Positions 29,178-38,547 of a stretch of DNA of 64,000 bases are shown here, one piece after another. How positions within the stretch are numbered: the stretch's first letter is position 1; every line of letters begins with the position of its first letter. Location: the NCBI GenBank assembly GCA_039105265.1, contig JAPFFF010000017.1:682001-746000 (forward strand). Direction: 5' to 3'. The notes beneath the pieces were generated by a model. The model saw only the letters and a program-made list of their open reading frames with translations, was not told where the DNA came from and searched no databases. The stretch comes from Tritrichomonas musculus (lineage: Eukaryota; Parabasalia; Tritrichomonadida; Tritrichomonadidae). The translations under genes were made by a program, and so were the position numbers.

Positions 29178-29633
29178 TTAGATGTAGGTTCTCGCCCGAT
29201 TGTTGGTAGTAAAGTCACTCTCTTGTAATGATCTAGACGAAAATGCTGGCTTTTCAAGAGGTGCTCCAACTGAATCACCTTTTGCAGATTTATTAATTGA
29301 TGATAAGGCAGTTTTCACTTTTCCTTCTGGGACATATTTTAATGCTGTGTCAGCTATATTTGCTATTTTATTTCTTGTACTATCGCTCAAGAAGCTTTCA
29401 CCAAGACCTCTCGCAACTGAACCAATAACACCAGCATGCTTGGTTAATCCACCTGCTGAAGCATCTAATAGTTTACTTGCAAGACCTCCCGAAAAACTAT
29501 CTGCTGCTCCCATTAATAACTTACCGCCTAGTCCTACTCCTCCTTTTATTATCTCTTGCCATGGAGAAAATTGTTGCTTTTTGGAATAATTTGGCTTCCA
29601 ATAATCTTCTACTGAATGACGTTCAATTCCCAT
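29178..29633 (-). CDS. pVI-like minor capsid protein candidate, B copy (151 aa)
   Basis: It is identical by eye to 12906-13361. The glycine/alanine-rich amphipathic core and the C-terminal NNRARTYI are present. Confidence 0.55.
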   Translation of the reverse strand: MGIERHSVEDYWKPNYSKKQQFSPWQEIIKGGVGLGGKLLMGAADSFSGGLASKLLDASAGGLTKHAGVIGSVARGLGESFLSDSTRNKIANIADTALKYVPEGKVKTALSSINKSAKGDSVGAPLEKPAFSSRSLQESDFTTNNRARTYI

Positions 29634-29650
29634 TTTTAAAAAATAAAAAA

Positions 29651-30517
29651 TTATTCGAAATAGTACTTATTAGCAGAAATATTCATTACGAATTTTTCAT
29701 GTGGTTCTTTATGTTGTAAGTATTCAGCTACTGTCTGCTTAGTATTTAATGAGTTATTAGTTTGTTGCAACAAGCTAGTAAAATCTTCCTCACTATATCC
29801 TGTATAACATATGATATCTGTTGCTAACCTTTTCGCATTCATATGAACAAATCGAATAGTTTGGATAGCCATGATACATGTTAAATTATAGTGTCTTGTC
29901 TTGGTTAACAACTTGATAAATTCACTATTACCATTCTTTAATAAATCACTACCTGCACAATCATCTAGTATCAATAATGTGTTATATGGATATGATGATG
30001 TTTCATACTTGACTAACTTATTGGCTATATATATTATTTTATCATTGAGCTCATTTAAATGATGCTTCTCAATGAGCCTCCTCATTTCGTCATTGGTCTC
30101 TTTCATTCGAGATAATACATATTTGACAATAGCATAATACTTTATCTTTCTTCGAAGATGTCTTTTAAGATAACTCATTAATTCTCTTTCCTTTACATAA
30201 TCGATTCTTGATTGTATCTGTTTATTAAGTGTTTCAGCTGTTTTATCCATTTTACCAGAGCTTGAGCAAAATATTATCTTTTGGTAGTATGGATGTTTAA
30301 ACAACCTCTCTGTTATCATAATATGTCTCCATATCCAAAAACTTTTACCAGCACCTGGTTTACCAATTAAAAAGTATATACCATTTGTGCTAAAAGGATA
30401 ATCAGGTGATAATGGTTTAATCAAAGCACCATCTATCTCTTTCATGTTCTTCCGTAAGGTCTCTTTAATCAATGTTTCTACTTTATTTATTAGTTCTGCA
30501 CTTGGGGGTTCATCCAT
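29651..30517 (-). CDS. Polinton packaging ATPase, B copy (288 aa)
   Basis: The protein is the same as at 13379-14245, with Walker A GKPGAGKS and Walker B LLILDD. It is followed 10 bp later by the integrase stop codon region. With the integrase, penton-like and protease genes of B it forms the whole right-hand cluster. Confidence 0.92.
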   Translation of the reverse strand: MDEPPSAELINKVETLIKETLRKNMKEIDGALIKPLSPDYPFSTNGIYFLIGKPGAGKSFWIWRHIMITERLFKHPYYQKIIFCSSSGKMDKTAETLNKQIQSRIDYVKERELMSYLKRHLRRKIKYYAIVKYVLSRMKETNDEMRRLIEKHHLNELNDKIIYIANKLVKYETSSYPYNTLLILDDCAGSDLLKNGNSEFIKLLTKTRHYNLTCIMAIQTIRFVHMNAKRLATDIICYTGYSEEDFTSLLQQTNNSLNTKQTVAEYLQHKEPHEKFVMNISANKYYFE

Positions 30518-30527
30518 TTACAAATTT

Positions 30528-31682
30528 TTAAATGTATTTCATAATTTTATCTGGTATTGGTTTGCCCTCAACCTTTTGACCTGCTTTAATTTGTCGTTCA
30601 TAATTTTTCTTTTGTTCCAACCAATATTGTCTTTCTGCTGTACCAAGTACTAATGGATTACCTCTCCTTACATCTCTAATAGTTTGTCTAGCAAAGGCAT
30701 CATCACCTTCGACTCCTTCCCATTTTAAATCATACTTACCAGTATCTTCATCAAAGTTATATATTTTTTCAATAATACCTTCTTTACCTTCATTTAGTCT
30801 TTCAGCTACTTTAATCCTTTTGTCTCTTGTCCTTAACAACCTATATCCAGGGAATGAACTAGTTGAACCATCTTTGGACTTGACCACAAACTGGTTACCT
30901 TTTTGCGAGTCAACTATATAAGACTCATTAGACAAATTACTTCTTCTTTTACCAAATGGTTCTTTTTCGAGTACTAACCTGACCTTCTCACCTGGATTAA
31001 AATGGTATGGATTAATGCGTGCATTCTTTTGTATGTACTTTATTTCATCCTCTGGAGTAATATCATTAGGTGCTTTATTATCTAAAGACCTATGAGGAGA
31101 GTTGTTATATATGTTTACCAAATCATGCATCTCCTTTGGTTGAATAAACCTATTTTCACCAATAGCATCTCTTATAGTTCTCATAAATCTATTAATAATG
31201 CCAAGTACATTATGGTTATTCTCAGTAGTTGTTCGGTATTTTATGTTCTTCTCTCTCATGAAGTCTAAGACTGTTGATGATAAATATGCTGCATCCTCAT
31301 CACTTGTTATCGAATATACATGAGGTACATCATTAACAAATTTATGAAGTGCTGTTAATACTTCTCTTGCTCCTTTACCATTCATAGGATATGCATATGC
31401 TTTTCTGGTGTTGATATTGATGAACATTAGATAATTCAACCCACCTGCCTCTTTATTATTAATGAAGGTATCCATTTGATAACCATGAGGATGTTTGGAT
31501 ACAATAGGTATAAATTGTGCTTTAGGTACTCTCTTATCATGTACTACTCTTTCATCAAAGTATTTCTTTGCTTCTTCTTCATTTAGATTCTCTTGTTTTG
31601 CCATGCTAAGGTATTTGTCCAAGGTCTTCCATTTAGCTTTGTTGTATAATTTTTCATATGGGCTTGGTTCTTCTTTACTCAT
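30528..31682 (-). CDS. Polinton integrase with chromodomain-like end, 384 aa
   Basis: This is a retroviral-type integrase that would insert the linear element and create the six-base target duplication. The N-terminal 60 residues are helical and basic. The rve core runs from about residue 68 to 200, with aspartates in YQMDTF (71) and SITSDED (128) and the conserved block RFMRTIRDAIGEN. The C-terminal part has the PGEKVRL-type beta segment near 230 and a chromodomain-like stretch near 300-335 (EGIIEKIYNFDEDTGKYDLK). The length fits Maverick integrases. It overlaps nothing and lies 6 bp from the penton-like gene. The A copy of the same gene carries the hAT insertion. Confidence 0.92.
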   Translation of the reverse strand: MSKEEPSPYEKLYNKAKWKTLDKYLSMAKQENLNEEEAKKYFDERVVHDKRVPKAQFIPIVSKHPHGYQMDTFINNKEAGGLNYLMFININTRKAYAYPMNGKGAREVLTALHKFVNDVPHVYSITSDEDAAYLSSTVLDFMREKNIKYRTTTENNHNVLGIINRFMRTIRDAIGENRFIQPKEMHDLVNIYNNSPHRSLDNKAPNDITPEDEIKYIQKNARINPYHFNPGEKVRLVLEKEPFGKRRSNLSNESYIVDSQKGNQFVVKSKDGSTSSFPGYRLLRTRDKRIKVAERLNEGKEGIIEKIYNFDEDTGKYDLKWEGVEGDDAFARQTIRDVRRGNPLVLGTAERQYWLEQKKNYERQIKAGQKVEGKPIPDKIMKYI

Positions 31683-31688
31683 TTATTT

Positions 31689-32693
31689 TTAAATAAACAT
31701 CTTATCGTATTGAAGGAATTGCATTTCGATTACAAATGAATCTTTAGGAGGTAGTTTGGTTGGACAATTATAATGTGCATCACTATAGAAGTCTATCCAA
31801 AACCTTTGGTCCATTGAGTTTAACTTGAAGTACTTAATCGGACTATATTCAACATCACTATCTCCAATATAGTTATGTAATGCTTGTTCACCAATAGATG
31901 AATATATTTTACATGGATGTCTGTCCCATACATTATCAAATACCAACCTCTTACTTAAAGTTGAATACTTCTTAGGGTTATTTTGATAAGCTCCTGTGCC
32001 TATATTAAACACATCTGCAAAGTCCTCATTCCAATCACCAATTTGGAAAAAATTGATAAATTGGCTTGAATCTTCCTCTATATTATCATTATTTTTAGTA
32101 TATATAATTTCATGAAAACCATCTTTATCATAATATCCATCTGTTTGTATATCTCGATATGCAATTAATGAATCATTTTGGGAAAATGCATGTCCATATT
32201 CTCCATGCATAGCTATCCAAGATTTCATCGCGGTGTTGACAGCATCAAAGAACCCTCTTAAGTCCCCTTCCTCTGACACCCAATCAATAACATCAAAATT
32301 TGCTATCCATTTCCAAGTAGGCTCTTTTTCATATTCTACTTTGAGTTGGTCCTGGTAGAATTTATCAAGTAGTTCTTGAGTTAAAATAGGGTCGTTTATA
32401 TTTCCTCCATGTAAAACAAAGTAGGATTTTTGAACTTTAAATATAGTCACATTAAATTCTAATTTGCGTCTTCTCTTAATGATATGCGCTGAACGAACAC
32501 CAACAATAGATTCCCCTTTGTTTGCAGTTGACCATTCTGGTGGGAAATTAAACCAATACCTATTAAACTTAGCTTTATCATGTTGAGCATCCTCAAGGAA
32601 GTAGGCTGTTTCGATTGGAAGAGGTGTATTACCATCATTAACTATATTATCTCGATTAGGATATAAAGTGTTAACACTTGGTGGTAATTCCAT
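31689..32693 (-). CDS. Polinton penton-like minor capsid protein, 334 aa
   Basis: The sequence is recognised only by its constant neighbours and its relative in D (51445-52728). Conserved parts are PIETAYFLED near residue 27, RYWFNFPPEW near 45, GESIVGVRS near 60, and the second half DVFNIGTGAYQNNPKKY, FDNVWDRHPCK and DQRFWIDFYS. Beta-rich spacing and a length of about 330 fit a single-jelly-roll minor capsid (penton) protein of Polintons. That role is an inference. It lies between the protease and the integrase. Confidence 0.68.
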   Translation of the reverse strand: MELPPSVNTLYPNRDNIVNDGNTPLPIETAYFLEDAQHDKAKFNRYWFNFPPEWSTANKGESIVGVRSAHIIKRRRKLEFNVTIFKVQKSYFVLHGGNINDPILTQELLDKFYQDQLKVEYEKEPTWKWIANFDVIDWVSEEGDLRGFFDAVNTAMKSWIAMHGEYGHAFSQNDSLIAYRDIQTDGYYDKDGFHEIIYTKNNDNIEEDSSQFINFFQIGDWNEDFADVFNIGTGAYQNNPKKYSTLSKRLVFDNVWDRHPCKIYSSIGEQALHNYIGDSDVEYSPIKYFKLNSMDQRFWIDFYSDAHYNCPTKLPPKDSFVIEMQFLQYDKMFI

Positions 32694-32717
32694 TTCGAGT
32701 TGAATAAAAAGTCTTTA

Positions 32718-34295
32718 TTAATATACAACACCTGTTTCTAATTCATTGTTTTGAAGTTCTCGAAGTATTCTCTTTCTAATATCTGGCATATTGCGTTGTT
32801 TAAACTTACCATCTCCTTCATGCAAAAAGGTACGACAAGATTCCATTAGAAACACTCCACAATCCTTGTTATTCCTTTGACTAGGTACATCATAATATTT
32901 TGCTTTTAACTTACCTGTTCCTGAAATATTGATCCACTTATTAAGTGTCTTTACCTCTGGTGCCATTGACTTATTCTCAGAGTCATAGCATTCGATTATT
33001 TTCTTTGGATATCGAACAATACATAAAACCCAATGTTCTCCATCTGAGCAAATGGGGACAAATACTTTATCGAAATGTGAAAATGACTGTTTACCTGAGA
33101 TAGGACTTTTCATCAGTTCATGTATTTTTTCCATATCATTAGTCTCATATGCTATAGAAAGGAGGGTATAAAATGCAGTAGGTACAACCAATATTTTCTT
33201 TTTATCAAACTCTGCCTCATTTTGACCAGGTTGTTTATTCAATCTCTTTCCTTTGTTATATAGAAGTTTCAAGTAGTCATCAATAACATCTTCGTCTATA
33301 TTTTCATCATTGACTAAACTCCTCCAATCATGAATCCTATTATGTCCTTGGTCTACTGTATACTCTCCTGCCTTCTGTGGTGTCATACGGGGTTGTCTTG
33401 GAGGAGGACTAGTACCTCGAGAGGTATGTGATGATGGAAACTGTGGAGGTGGTGATGAAGGAGGAGGAGGTGGTGGAGGTGGAGGTGAAGGTGAATGAGA
33501 AGGAGGAGGAGGTGGAGGTGAATGTGAACGAGGTCGTTTTGATTTTTTCTTATGTTGTTTTGATTTTTTCTTAGGTCTATCATCCTCGTCTAAATTTGTA
33601 CTACTTTGAAGTAAAAGTTGAATTCTGTTTTGATTTTGATCCCTTGTTGGTGGCTCAACATTTGTGGGTCGGTTCCTACCGATTTTCCTAAGGTTAAGAT
33701 GATAATCATTTCGATTTAAAGTTGGAGGTCTGGGTAATGGAGCCAATTCTGGTATATCATCTGTTTGAATACCTCTAGTTTTATATTCTTTCTTATCACT
33801 TTTCAATGTTCTTTCTTTCATCTGCTCTCTCAGTTCTCTAGCTGCTTGTTTTTCCTCCTCAGTCTTCATTCGAGATATCCTTATGTTGATAATATCATAA
33901 TGTAATTTTATCTCTGTTAATATACCTTGATCTGATTCTTGGAGAGTATATTGATATGGCTTTAATACTGTTATGTAATGCCCATGTTCATCTTTATCAT
34001 CTTGATTTTTCTTAATAGCAAACACACAACCTGTAAATTTTGCTCTTGGTCTCTCTCTCTTGAGTCTATTAGCAAATTCAAGTACGTCTTTAAAAGCTAT
34101 ACTAGTATTTAAATACGTCTCATATAATTTTTGTAGATTTATTTGATTATTAGAGAACTTCCATATAGTTTGACCCAAACCTCTTGTTAATCTTGCAACA
34201 TCTCTATCAACTAGTTTAGGTCGAAATTTAATAGTACCTTGTAATAGTTGTATTTTATTGTTAGGTTTTGTTTGTGTACCTACATCACTTGTCAT
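32718..34295 (-). CDS. Polinton adenain/Ulp1-type cysteine protease, B copy (525 aa)
   Basis: The catalytic histidine (about 421, GEHWVL), aspartate (about 438), glutamine (about 473) and cysteine (about 479, KDCGVF) are present. The proline-rich spacer before residue 300 differs from that of A in length and in SP/HSP order, while the flanking sequence is nearly unchanged. This spacer is the least constrained part of the module. Confidence 0.88.
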   Translation of the reverse strand: MTSDVGTQTKPNNKIQLLQGTIKFRPKLVDRDVARLTRGLGQTIWKFSNNQINLQKLYETYLNTSIAFKDVLEFANRLKRERPRAKFTGCVFAIKKNQDDKDEHGHYITVLKPYQYTLQESDQGILTEIKLHYDIINIRISRMKTEEEKQAARELREQMKERTLKSDKKEYKTRGIQTDDIPELAPLPRPPTLNRNDYHLNLRKIGRNRPTNVEPPTRDQNQNRIQLLLQSSTNLDEDDRPKKKSKQHKKKSKRPRSHSPPPPPPSHSPSPPPPPPPPPSSPPPQFPSSHTSRGTSPPPRQPRMTPQKAGEYTVDQGHNRIHDWRSLVNDENIDEDVIDDYLKLLYNKGKRLNKQPGQNEAEFDKKKILVVPTAFYTLLSIAYETNDMEKIHELMKSPISGKQSFSHFDKVFVPICSDGEHWVLCIVRYPKKIIECYDSENKSMAPEVKTLNKWINISGTGKLKAKYYDVPSQRNNKDCGVFLMESCRTFLHEGDGKFKQRNMPDIRKRILRELQNNELETGVVY

Positions 34296-34336
34296 TTAAA
34301 AATCAAATAAAAGAAAGAAGAAGAAGATGTTGTTTA

Positions 34337-34579
34337 TTAATGAAGGTTATCAAGGCTGCTGTTGATATCATCAACGTTGACCTTCATATTTGCAAGGTCA
34401 TCAATGACAGAATCGAGTTTTAAGGATAGCAGGTTGACCCTATTAAGAACCTCATCAAGTCGTTGGTGGAGTTGATCAATTTGGAGCAACAAGTAAGTTT
34501 CAAGCTTTTGCTTTTCATCCATGATTTTAGCGTTGAGCATTTCAGTGGTCAATCGTATCTTCTTATCGATATTCATCAA
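34337..34579 (-). CDS. Short coiled-coil protein 80 aa, B copy
   Basis: It is the same as 19673-19915 with one change (methionine to leucine near residue 30). The heptad pattern is unbroken. Confidence 0.6.
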   Translation of the reverse strand: MMNIDKKIRLTTEMLNAKIMDEKQKLETYLLLQIDQLHQRLDEVLNRVNLLSLKLDSVIDDLANMKVNVDDINSSLDNLH

Positions 34580-34642
34580 AGAAAAAAGTGAAATGACTAA
34601 ACATTTTTCTATTGTTCATTTCATTTTTTTATTTCTGTATAA

Positions 34643-34906
34643 ATGGCTTATTACATGACCATAAAAGAGCGTATGAATATCCTCTATAAAATAGTGTCTT
34701 ACCTCTATGATTATAGATGTGAGACTAATGAGGGTGTATGTGATATTTTAATTAAAAAGATAAAAGAGTTAGCTGCTGAGTATTTCGAACCTGAAATTCT
34801 TAATGTAATTATGAAAGATGGTGATTTGGAATTTATCGACCAAATAGAACATTTTGCCTTTGAGTTCTTAGAGTACCAAATATCTAATCTGCCCTCGCAT
34901 TTATAA
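34643..34906 (+). CDS. Small Polinton protein 87 aa, B copy
   Basis: It is the same frame and length as 19980-20243, with about three residue changes (for example HEYR to YDYR near residue 22). The Inr-like word near 34616 is kept. It converges on and overlaps the HNH gene by 23 bp. Confidence 0.6.
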   Translation: MAYYMTIKERMNILYKIVSYLYDYRCETNEGVCDILIKKIKELAAEYFEPEILNVIMKDGDLEFIDQIEHFAFEFLEYQISNLPSHL

Positions 34907-35219
34907 TTTTGGGCATATCCCTGTTATAGTTACTATCAGTTGGGGTTATCCATCTTAAGTTGCTTAGATGGTAGTCAGACCTATTCCTATTGATATGGTC
35001 TACCTCTATTTTATGTTGTGGGTCATCATTAGGTATGAACTGTCTTGCTATAAGTACATGTTTCAAGTAGTAGTCGCCATTTAGACATACTCGTATATAC
35101 CCCTTTATATGTTTTGCATCTTTGCATATAAAATGATTACTCTTACGTCTTATAGTAAAGGGGTACCTATTCAGTATCTCATAGTCGTTAGTAAAGCCTT
35201 TGAGTGGCACAAATGACAT
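34884..35219 (-). CDS. HNH endonuclease-like protein, B copy (111 aa)
   Basis: It carries the HNH core VDHINRNR and DYHLSNLRW and the NUMOD4-like start. It differs from the A copy by about one residue (alanine to serine after NRNR). It starts 23 bp from the right terminal repeat. Confidence 0.8.
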   Translation of the reverse strand: MSFVPLKGFTNDYEILNRYPFTIRRKSNHFICKDAKHIKGYIRVCLNGDYYLKHVLIARQFIPNDDPQHKIEVDHINRNRSDYHLSNLRWITPTDSNYNRDMPKIINARAD

Positions 35220-35241
35220 TTACATATAGAAAGAAATAGGT

Positions 35242-35532
35242 ACGAGATTCTCGGGGCAGGTACCTGTGCCGTTTCATTGATGGGCGGTTGTGGGGTGGGG
35301 TACCTGTGCCGTTTCATTGATGGTAGGCGTTGAGGTGGGTGGGTGGGAATTAGGGGTGGGGCCCCTGTGCCGTTTCATTGATGGGGAGCAGTAGTGAGAA
35401 CAAGAATATTTTTTTTTCTTTTTTTTTTTTTTCTTTTTTTTTTTTTCTTTTCTTTTTCTTTTCTTTTATGACGAGTTCGTGTTGACGCGTGGGCAGCCTG
35501 TGCCCCGCGGAAACCGACTCGTATATACTACT
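35242..35532. repeat. Right terminal inverted repeat of Polinton B
   Basis: It is the reverse complement of 22791-23087. The pyrimidine tract has different run lengths, as expected for slippage. It includes three CCTGTGCCGTTTCATTGATG copies and ends ATATACTACT, followed by ACGTA. Confidence 0.95.
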
Positions 35533-35715
35533 ACGTATGCTACTTTTCTTGGTAAACGATATTTTTTATATTTTTTAATAGAATCTTTTAAAAACGGATT
35601 AAAGCATAACTCAATTACCGAAGTATTCGAATATTTACTGTATTATTTGAACCAATTATAATTTGTGTTTTCATTACTATCAAATTGTTAAAATTTTGAA
35701 ATATCTTTTTTTAAC

Positions 35716-36936
35716 TTACAAGCATTTGATTTATTCCCTAATGGAATCATTGGTGATTTATCAATTCGTTTTCAAGTCAGTCCAGCTGGTCTTGTTTGGG
35801 CAGTATTAGACCCTTACACAGTTGATGAAGCAAAAGTATTTCTTGAAGATAATGATTCAATATCGATGGAAGAATTAAACAGACTAAAGGAAATCAAAGC
35901 CCGTGGACACCTCAAACATCAATTCACACAAATCGGTAATCAAGCTGTCATCCCAGGACCTGGTGATAATCCAGACCCACCATCACCTGAACCAACACCA
36001 ACGAAATATCAATTGAAATATACTTTGATAGACCATTACATACCAGCTTCAACAAATATTCCTGTTAATGAAACACTTGAAACATTTACATTTATGTTCA
36101 GCTATACTGATGAAGAGTTTGAAGAGCTCGGAATTGAAAAGACAGATGATAACAAAGTAATTTGCAATAAACATTATCTTAAAGAACATCCGAGCGGAAT
36201 ACCTTCATCAAAGCATCCAGCAGGCAATGTTTATATTAATTTTGTTTCTAAATCTGAAGCTAACAAGTTGATGAGCGCTCATTATTCAAAACAAACAGCA
36301 ACACTTACTGTTAATCGAATGACAATCATGGCTTGTAAATCTAATATGCAAGGCTTTGGTGTTTGTGAAGCTACAAGACAAGGAATTGAAGACATTTTAA
36401 GACAAGGTTTAATCATTCCTTCACAAAAAGTTGATTATCATGCTTTCCCAATCGCTCCAGCAGCAAACGGAATCAAGTCAACATTGAATATCCCATTAAT
36501 CAATGCAACCAATTTATCAATCATGTTTCCAAAGCATCATAATGATTTAACAGTCTTTGAAAACCCAGTTTATCAAAACTGTTTCTTGAATATTGGTGGA
36601 AAGAACTTCCCAGACGAAAACGTTTCAACTATTGGTGCGCGATTCTTTGAAAATCAATTAACGGCTGGTGATTTAGATGCAATTACTCTGTCATGCACAA
36701 AGGAATTTGAGGACTCAATGACAATGCCAAAGAATGACGCGAACGGTAAGAGATACAACAACACAATCAGTGATGCAACATCATTTGTTTTCAACATTCA
36801 AACTGAAAGAGCAAGTGCAGGATATTGTTATGACGGACTTGATGGAGGTTTCGGAAACGTTCAGATACAAGTCAATGGACAACCAATATATACAGGAGAT
36901 GATGACACATATTTCAATGTTGTTGAACCAGATTGA
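35716..36936 (+). pseudogene. Type-2 Polinton capsid gene, partial copy
   Basis: It matches the 3' two-thirds of the gene at 43656-45435, from the segment FDLFPNGIIGDLSIRFQVSP onward, and then continues to its natural end DTYFNVVEPD. The segment PNGIIGDLSIRFQVSPAGLV resembles the conserved strand pair of double-jelly-roll capsid proteins. Differences from the other copy are few. It abuts about 180 bp of AT-rich DNA after Polinton B. Confidence 0.75.
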
Positions 36937-37129
36937 ACAATTCATCATCCTTGCCCGACCCAGTTGTTTATCACTAGGGATACTTATTTCAAACTATCAC
37001 TTGACGGTTTAGAATATCATGACGATTCAACACCAGAAGGTTCACAAGCAAATGAATAAATGAATTGATTTCATTAAATAATCGTCAATAAATAATATCT
37101 TTATTTTTGCGATTCAAATGAATGAATGA

Positions 37130-38194
37130 ATCAACTATCCTTTCAAATCAAAGTACAAATACATCAAAGACCCAAACATTAAAACCGAGCCATACATACC
37201 AGATTACCAATTGAAAACAGTAAAGAAACTATCAAAACCTGATTTTTCATTTGAGCCTCATTGTTGGGAAATGGATATAATGTTTGCATTAAACAAAGCT
37301 TATCTTGTTCTTATCAATGTAAACACCAAATACTTAATTGTTGAACCAATTGATTACAAGTCTGTGTTTTACGTAATCAAAGTAATTGATAAACTAGTCA
37401 ATAAAAGGAATATCAGAATTGAAACAATTAAATGTGATGGTGAAAAGGCTTTCATATCAAATGCATTCAAAAGTTATTGCAACGGTGAAGAGGACTATCA
37501 AACAAACAAACCATCAATTAAATATAAAGCTCCTAACAAAATAAAGTTAATCATTGATGATTCACCTGTCACAAATGCACATAAATGTGTTGATGCTGTA
37601 ATCAGAACATTACGAAATGCTTTCGGTCAATCACAACAACGAATGACAAACAATGTATTGATACAACAAATGGTTGAATGGTACAATAACACCCCTCATT
37701 CATCTCTTCGTTTATTGAATCCTTTATACACATCATTTGACGAAGAAACCGATGAATACCTTGACAAACGACAATCAAAATACATTTATCTAACACCTCA
37801 ACAGATGCAAGACGACCGCGAACTTGAATGGCAATACATAAGAGCCAAATCAATGCAATTGAAAGAGATTCAACAAAAACAACGATTTAAAGGTCTTCTG
37901 TCATACAAGCCCAAAAATATAATACTCATTCACACCGATTACGGAAAAACAGAAAAGAAACATGAAAAGCGAAGAAGAGTATTCAATGAACTTGCTGAAT
38001 TCATTTGTTATGAATCAGGAAACATTAAATGTAAACTATTAAATCCTTTACGTCAAACTAACAAAACATTGAAGAATAAAACAATAATAACAGTTCCAAT
38101 CATGTACACAAAATATGTTTGTTCGTCAATAGATGCTTTGAATGATGATTATAAAGTATTCTTTTTGACTTATAAAACGCAAAATGAAAGCTAA
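37130..38194 (+). CDS. Type-2 Polinton integrase
   Basis: This is a retroviral-type integrase core. Aspartates lie in CWEMDIMF and IKCDGEKAF, and the block AVIRTLRNAFGQ with the following YNNTPHSSL corresponds to the integrase end block and the NTPH-type motif of other Polinton integrases. The C-terminal part (KPKNIILIHTDY and onward) is beta-rich, as in the DNA-binding ends of such enzymes. The start codon is not clear; the frame is open from about 37130. It is clearly different from the A/B/D integrase. It is followed closely by a 116-aa frame that overlaps it by 11 bp. Confidence 0.8.
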   Translation: MNYPFKSKYKYIKDPNIKTEPYIPDYQLKTVKKLSKPDFSFEPHCWEMDIMFALNKAYLVLINVNTKYLIVEPIDYKSVFYVIKVIDKLVNKRNIRIETIKCDGEKAFISNAFKSYCNGEEDYQTNKPSIKYKAPNKIKLIIDDSPVTNAHKCVDAVIRTLRNAFGQSQQRMTNNVLIQQMVEWYNNTPHSSLRLLNPLYTSFDEETDEYLDKRQSKYIYLTPQQMQDDRELEWQYIRAKSMQLKEIQQKQRFKGLLSYKPKNIILIHTDYGKTEKKHEKRRRVFNELAEFICYESGNIKCKLLNPLRQTNKTLKNKTIITVPIMYTKYVCSSIDALNDDYKVFFLTYKTQNES

Positions 38195-38534
38195 ACAAAA
38201 CACAACTAAACGATACTATCACACACAATCAAAAGATTTTAATCTTCCTGATGATTTTGTTTATAGTCGCAACAAGAAGTACATTGTTGTTCAGTATTGT
38301 GGGGCTGTTGTCAATCAACATATTGTCGGTGATTTGATGGTTCATTCAGATATTGTTGAATTCATGCCTTTCTGCGACCATTTCATTATGCTAGCTAACA
38401 GACGACAAATGAAATATCGAAAATATGAATGTCTGAACAACACAAAAAAAGAGTATCATTTATGGTTCACAGACATGAAAGGAAATGTTATTGAACCTGA
38501 ATCATTTATATTCAGTTGTCTTTTGATTTATTAA
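38184..38534 (+). CDS. Unrecognised type-2 protein, 116 aa
   Basis: The start overlaps the end of the integrase gene in another frame, as in tightly packed viral genes. The protein is basic at first (MKAKQNTTKRYYHTQSKDF), then beta-like with aromatic residues (KYIVVQYCGAVVNQHIVGDL). No family is recognised. No counterpart was found in A, B or D. Confidence 0.55.
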   Translation: MKAKQNTTKRYYHTQSKDFNLPDDFVYSRNKKYIVVQYCGAVVNQHIVGDLMVHSDIVEFMPFCDHFIMLANRRQMKYRKYECLNNTKKEYHLWFTDMKGNVIEPESFIFSCLLIY

Positions 38535-38547
38535 TGACTATTCAAAA

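Larger units (their letters stand above)
22791..35532. mobile_element. Polinton B, both ends present, 12.7 kb
   Basis: Both terminal inverted repeats are present (22791-23087 and 35242-35532), beginning AGTAGTATATACGAGTCGG. Flanking bases share ACGTA on both sides (22786-22790 and 35533-35537). With the neighbouring base this is a six-base target copy with one mismatch, which fits Polintons. From about 24595 rightward it repeats A at an almost constant offset with only scattered differences, so the two are recent copies. It has no polymerase gene; a fibre-like gene occupies the left arm. It looks whole at its ends but is not a full set, with one or two breaks in the left arm. Confidence 0.93.

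Noticed and set aside
35479-35661. 60-residue open frame across the right end of B
   Set aside because: It reads from terminal-repeat DNA into the flank. The part in the flank looks faintly protein-like, but there is too little to call a gene.
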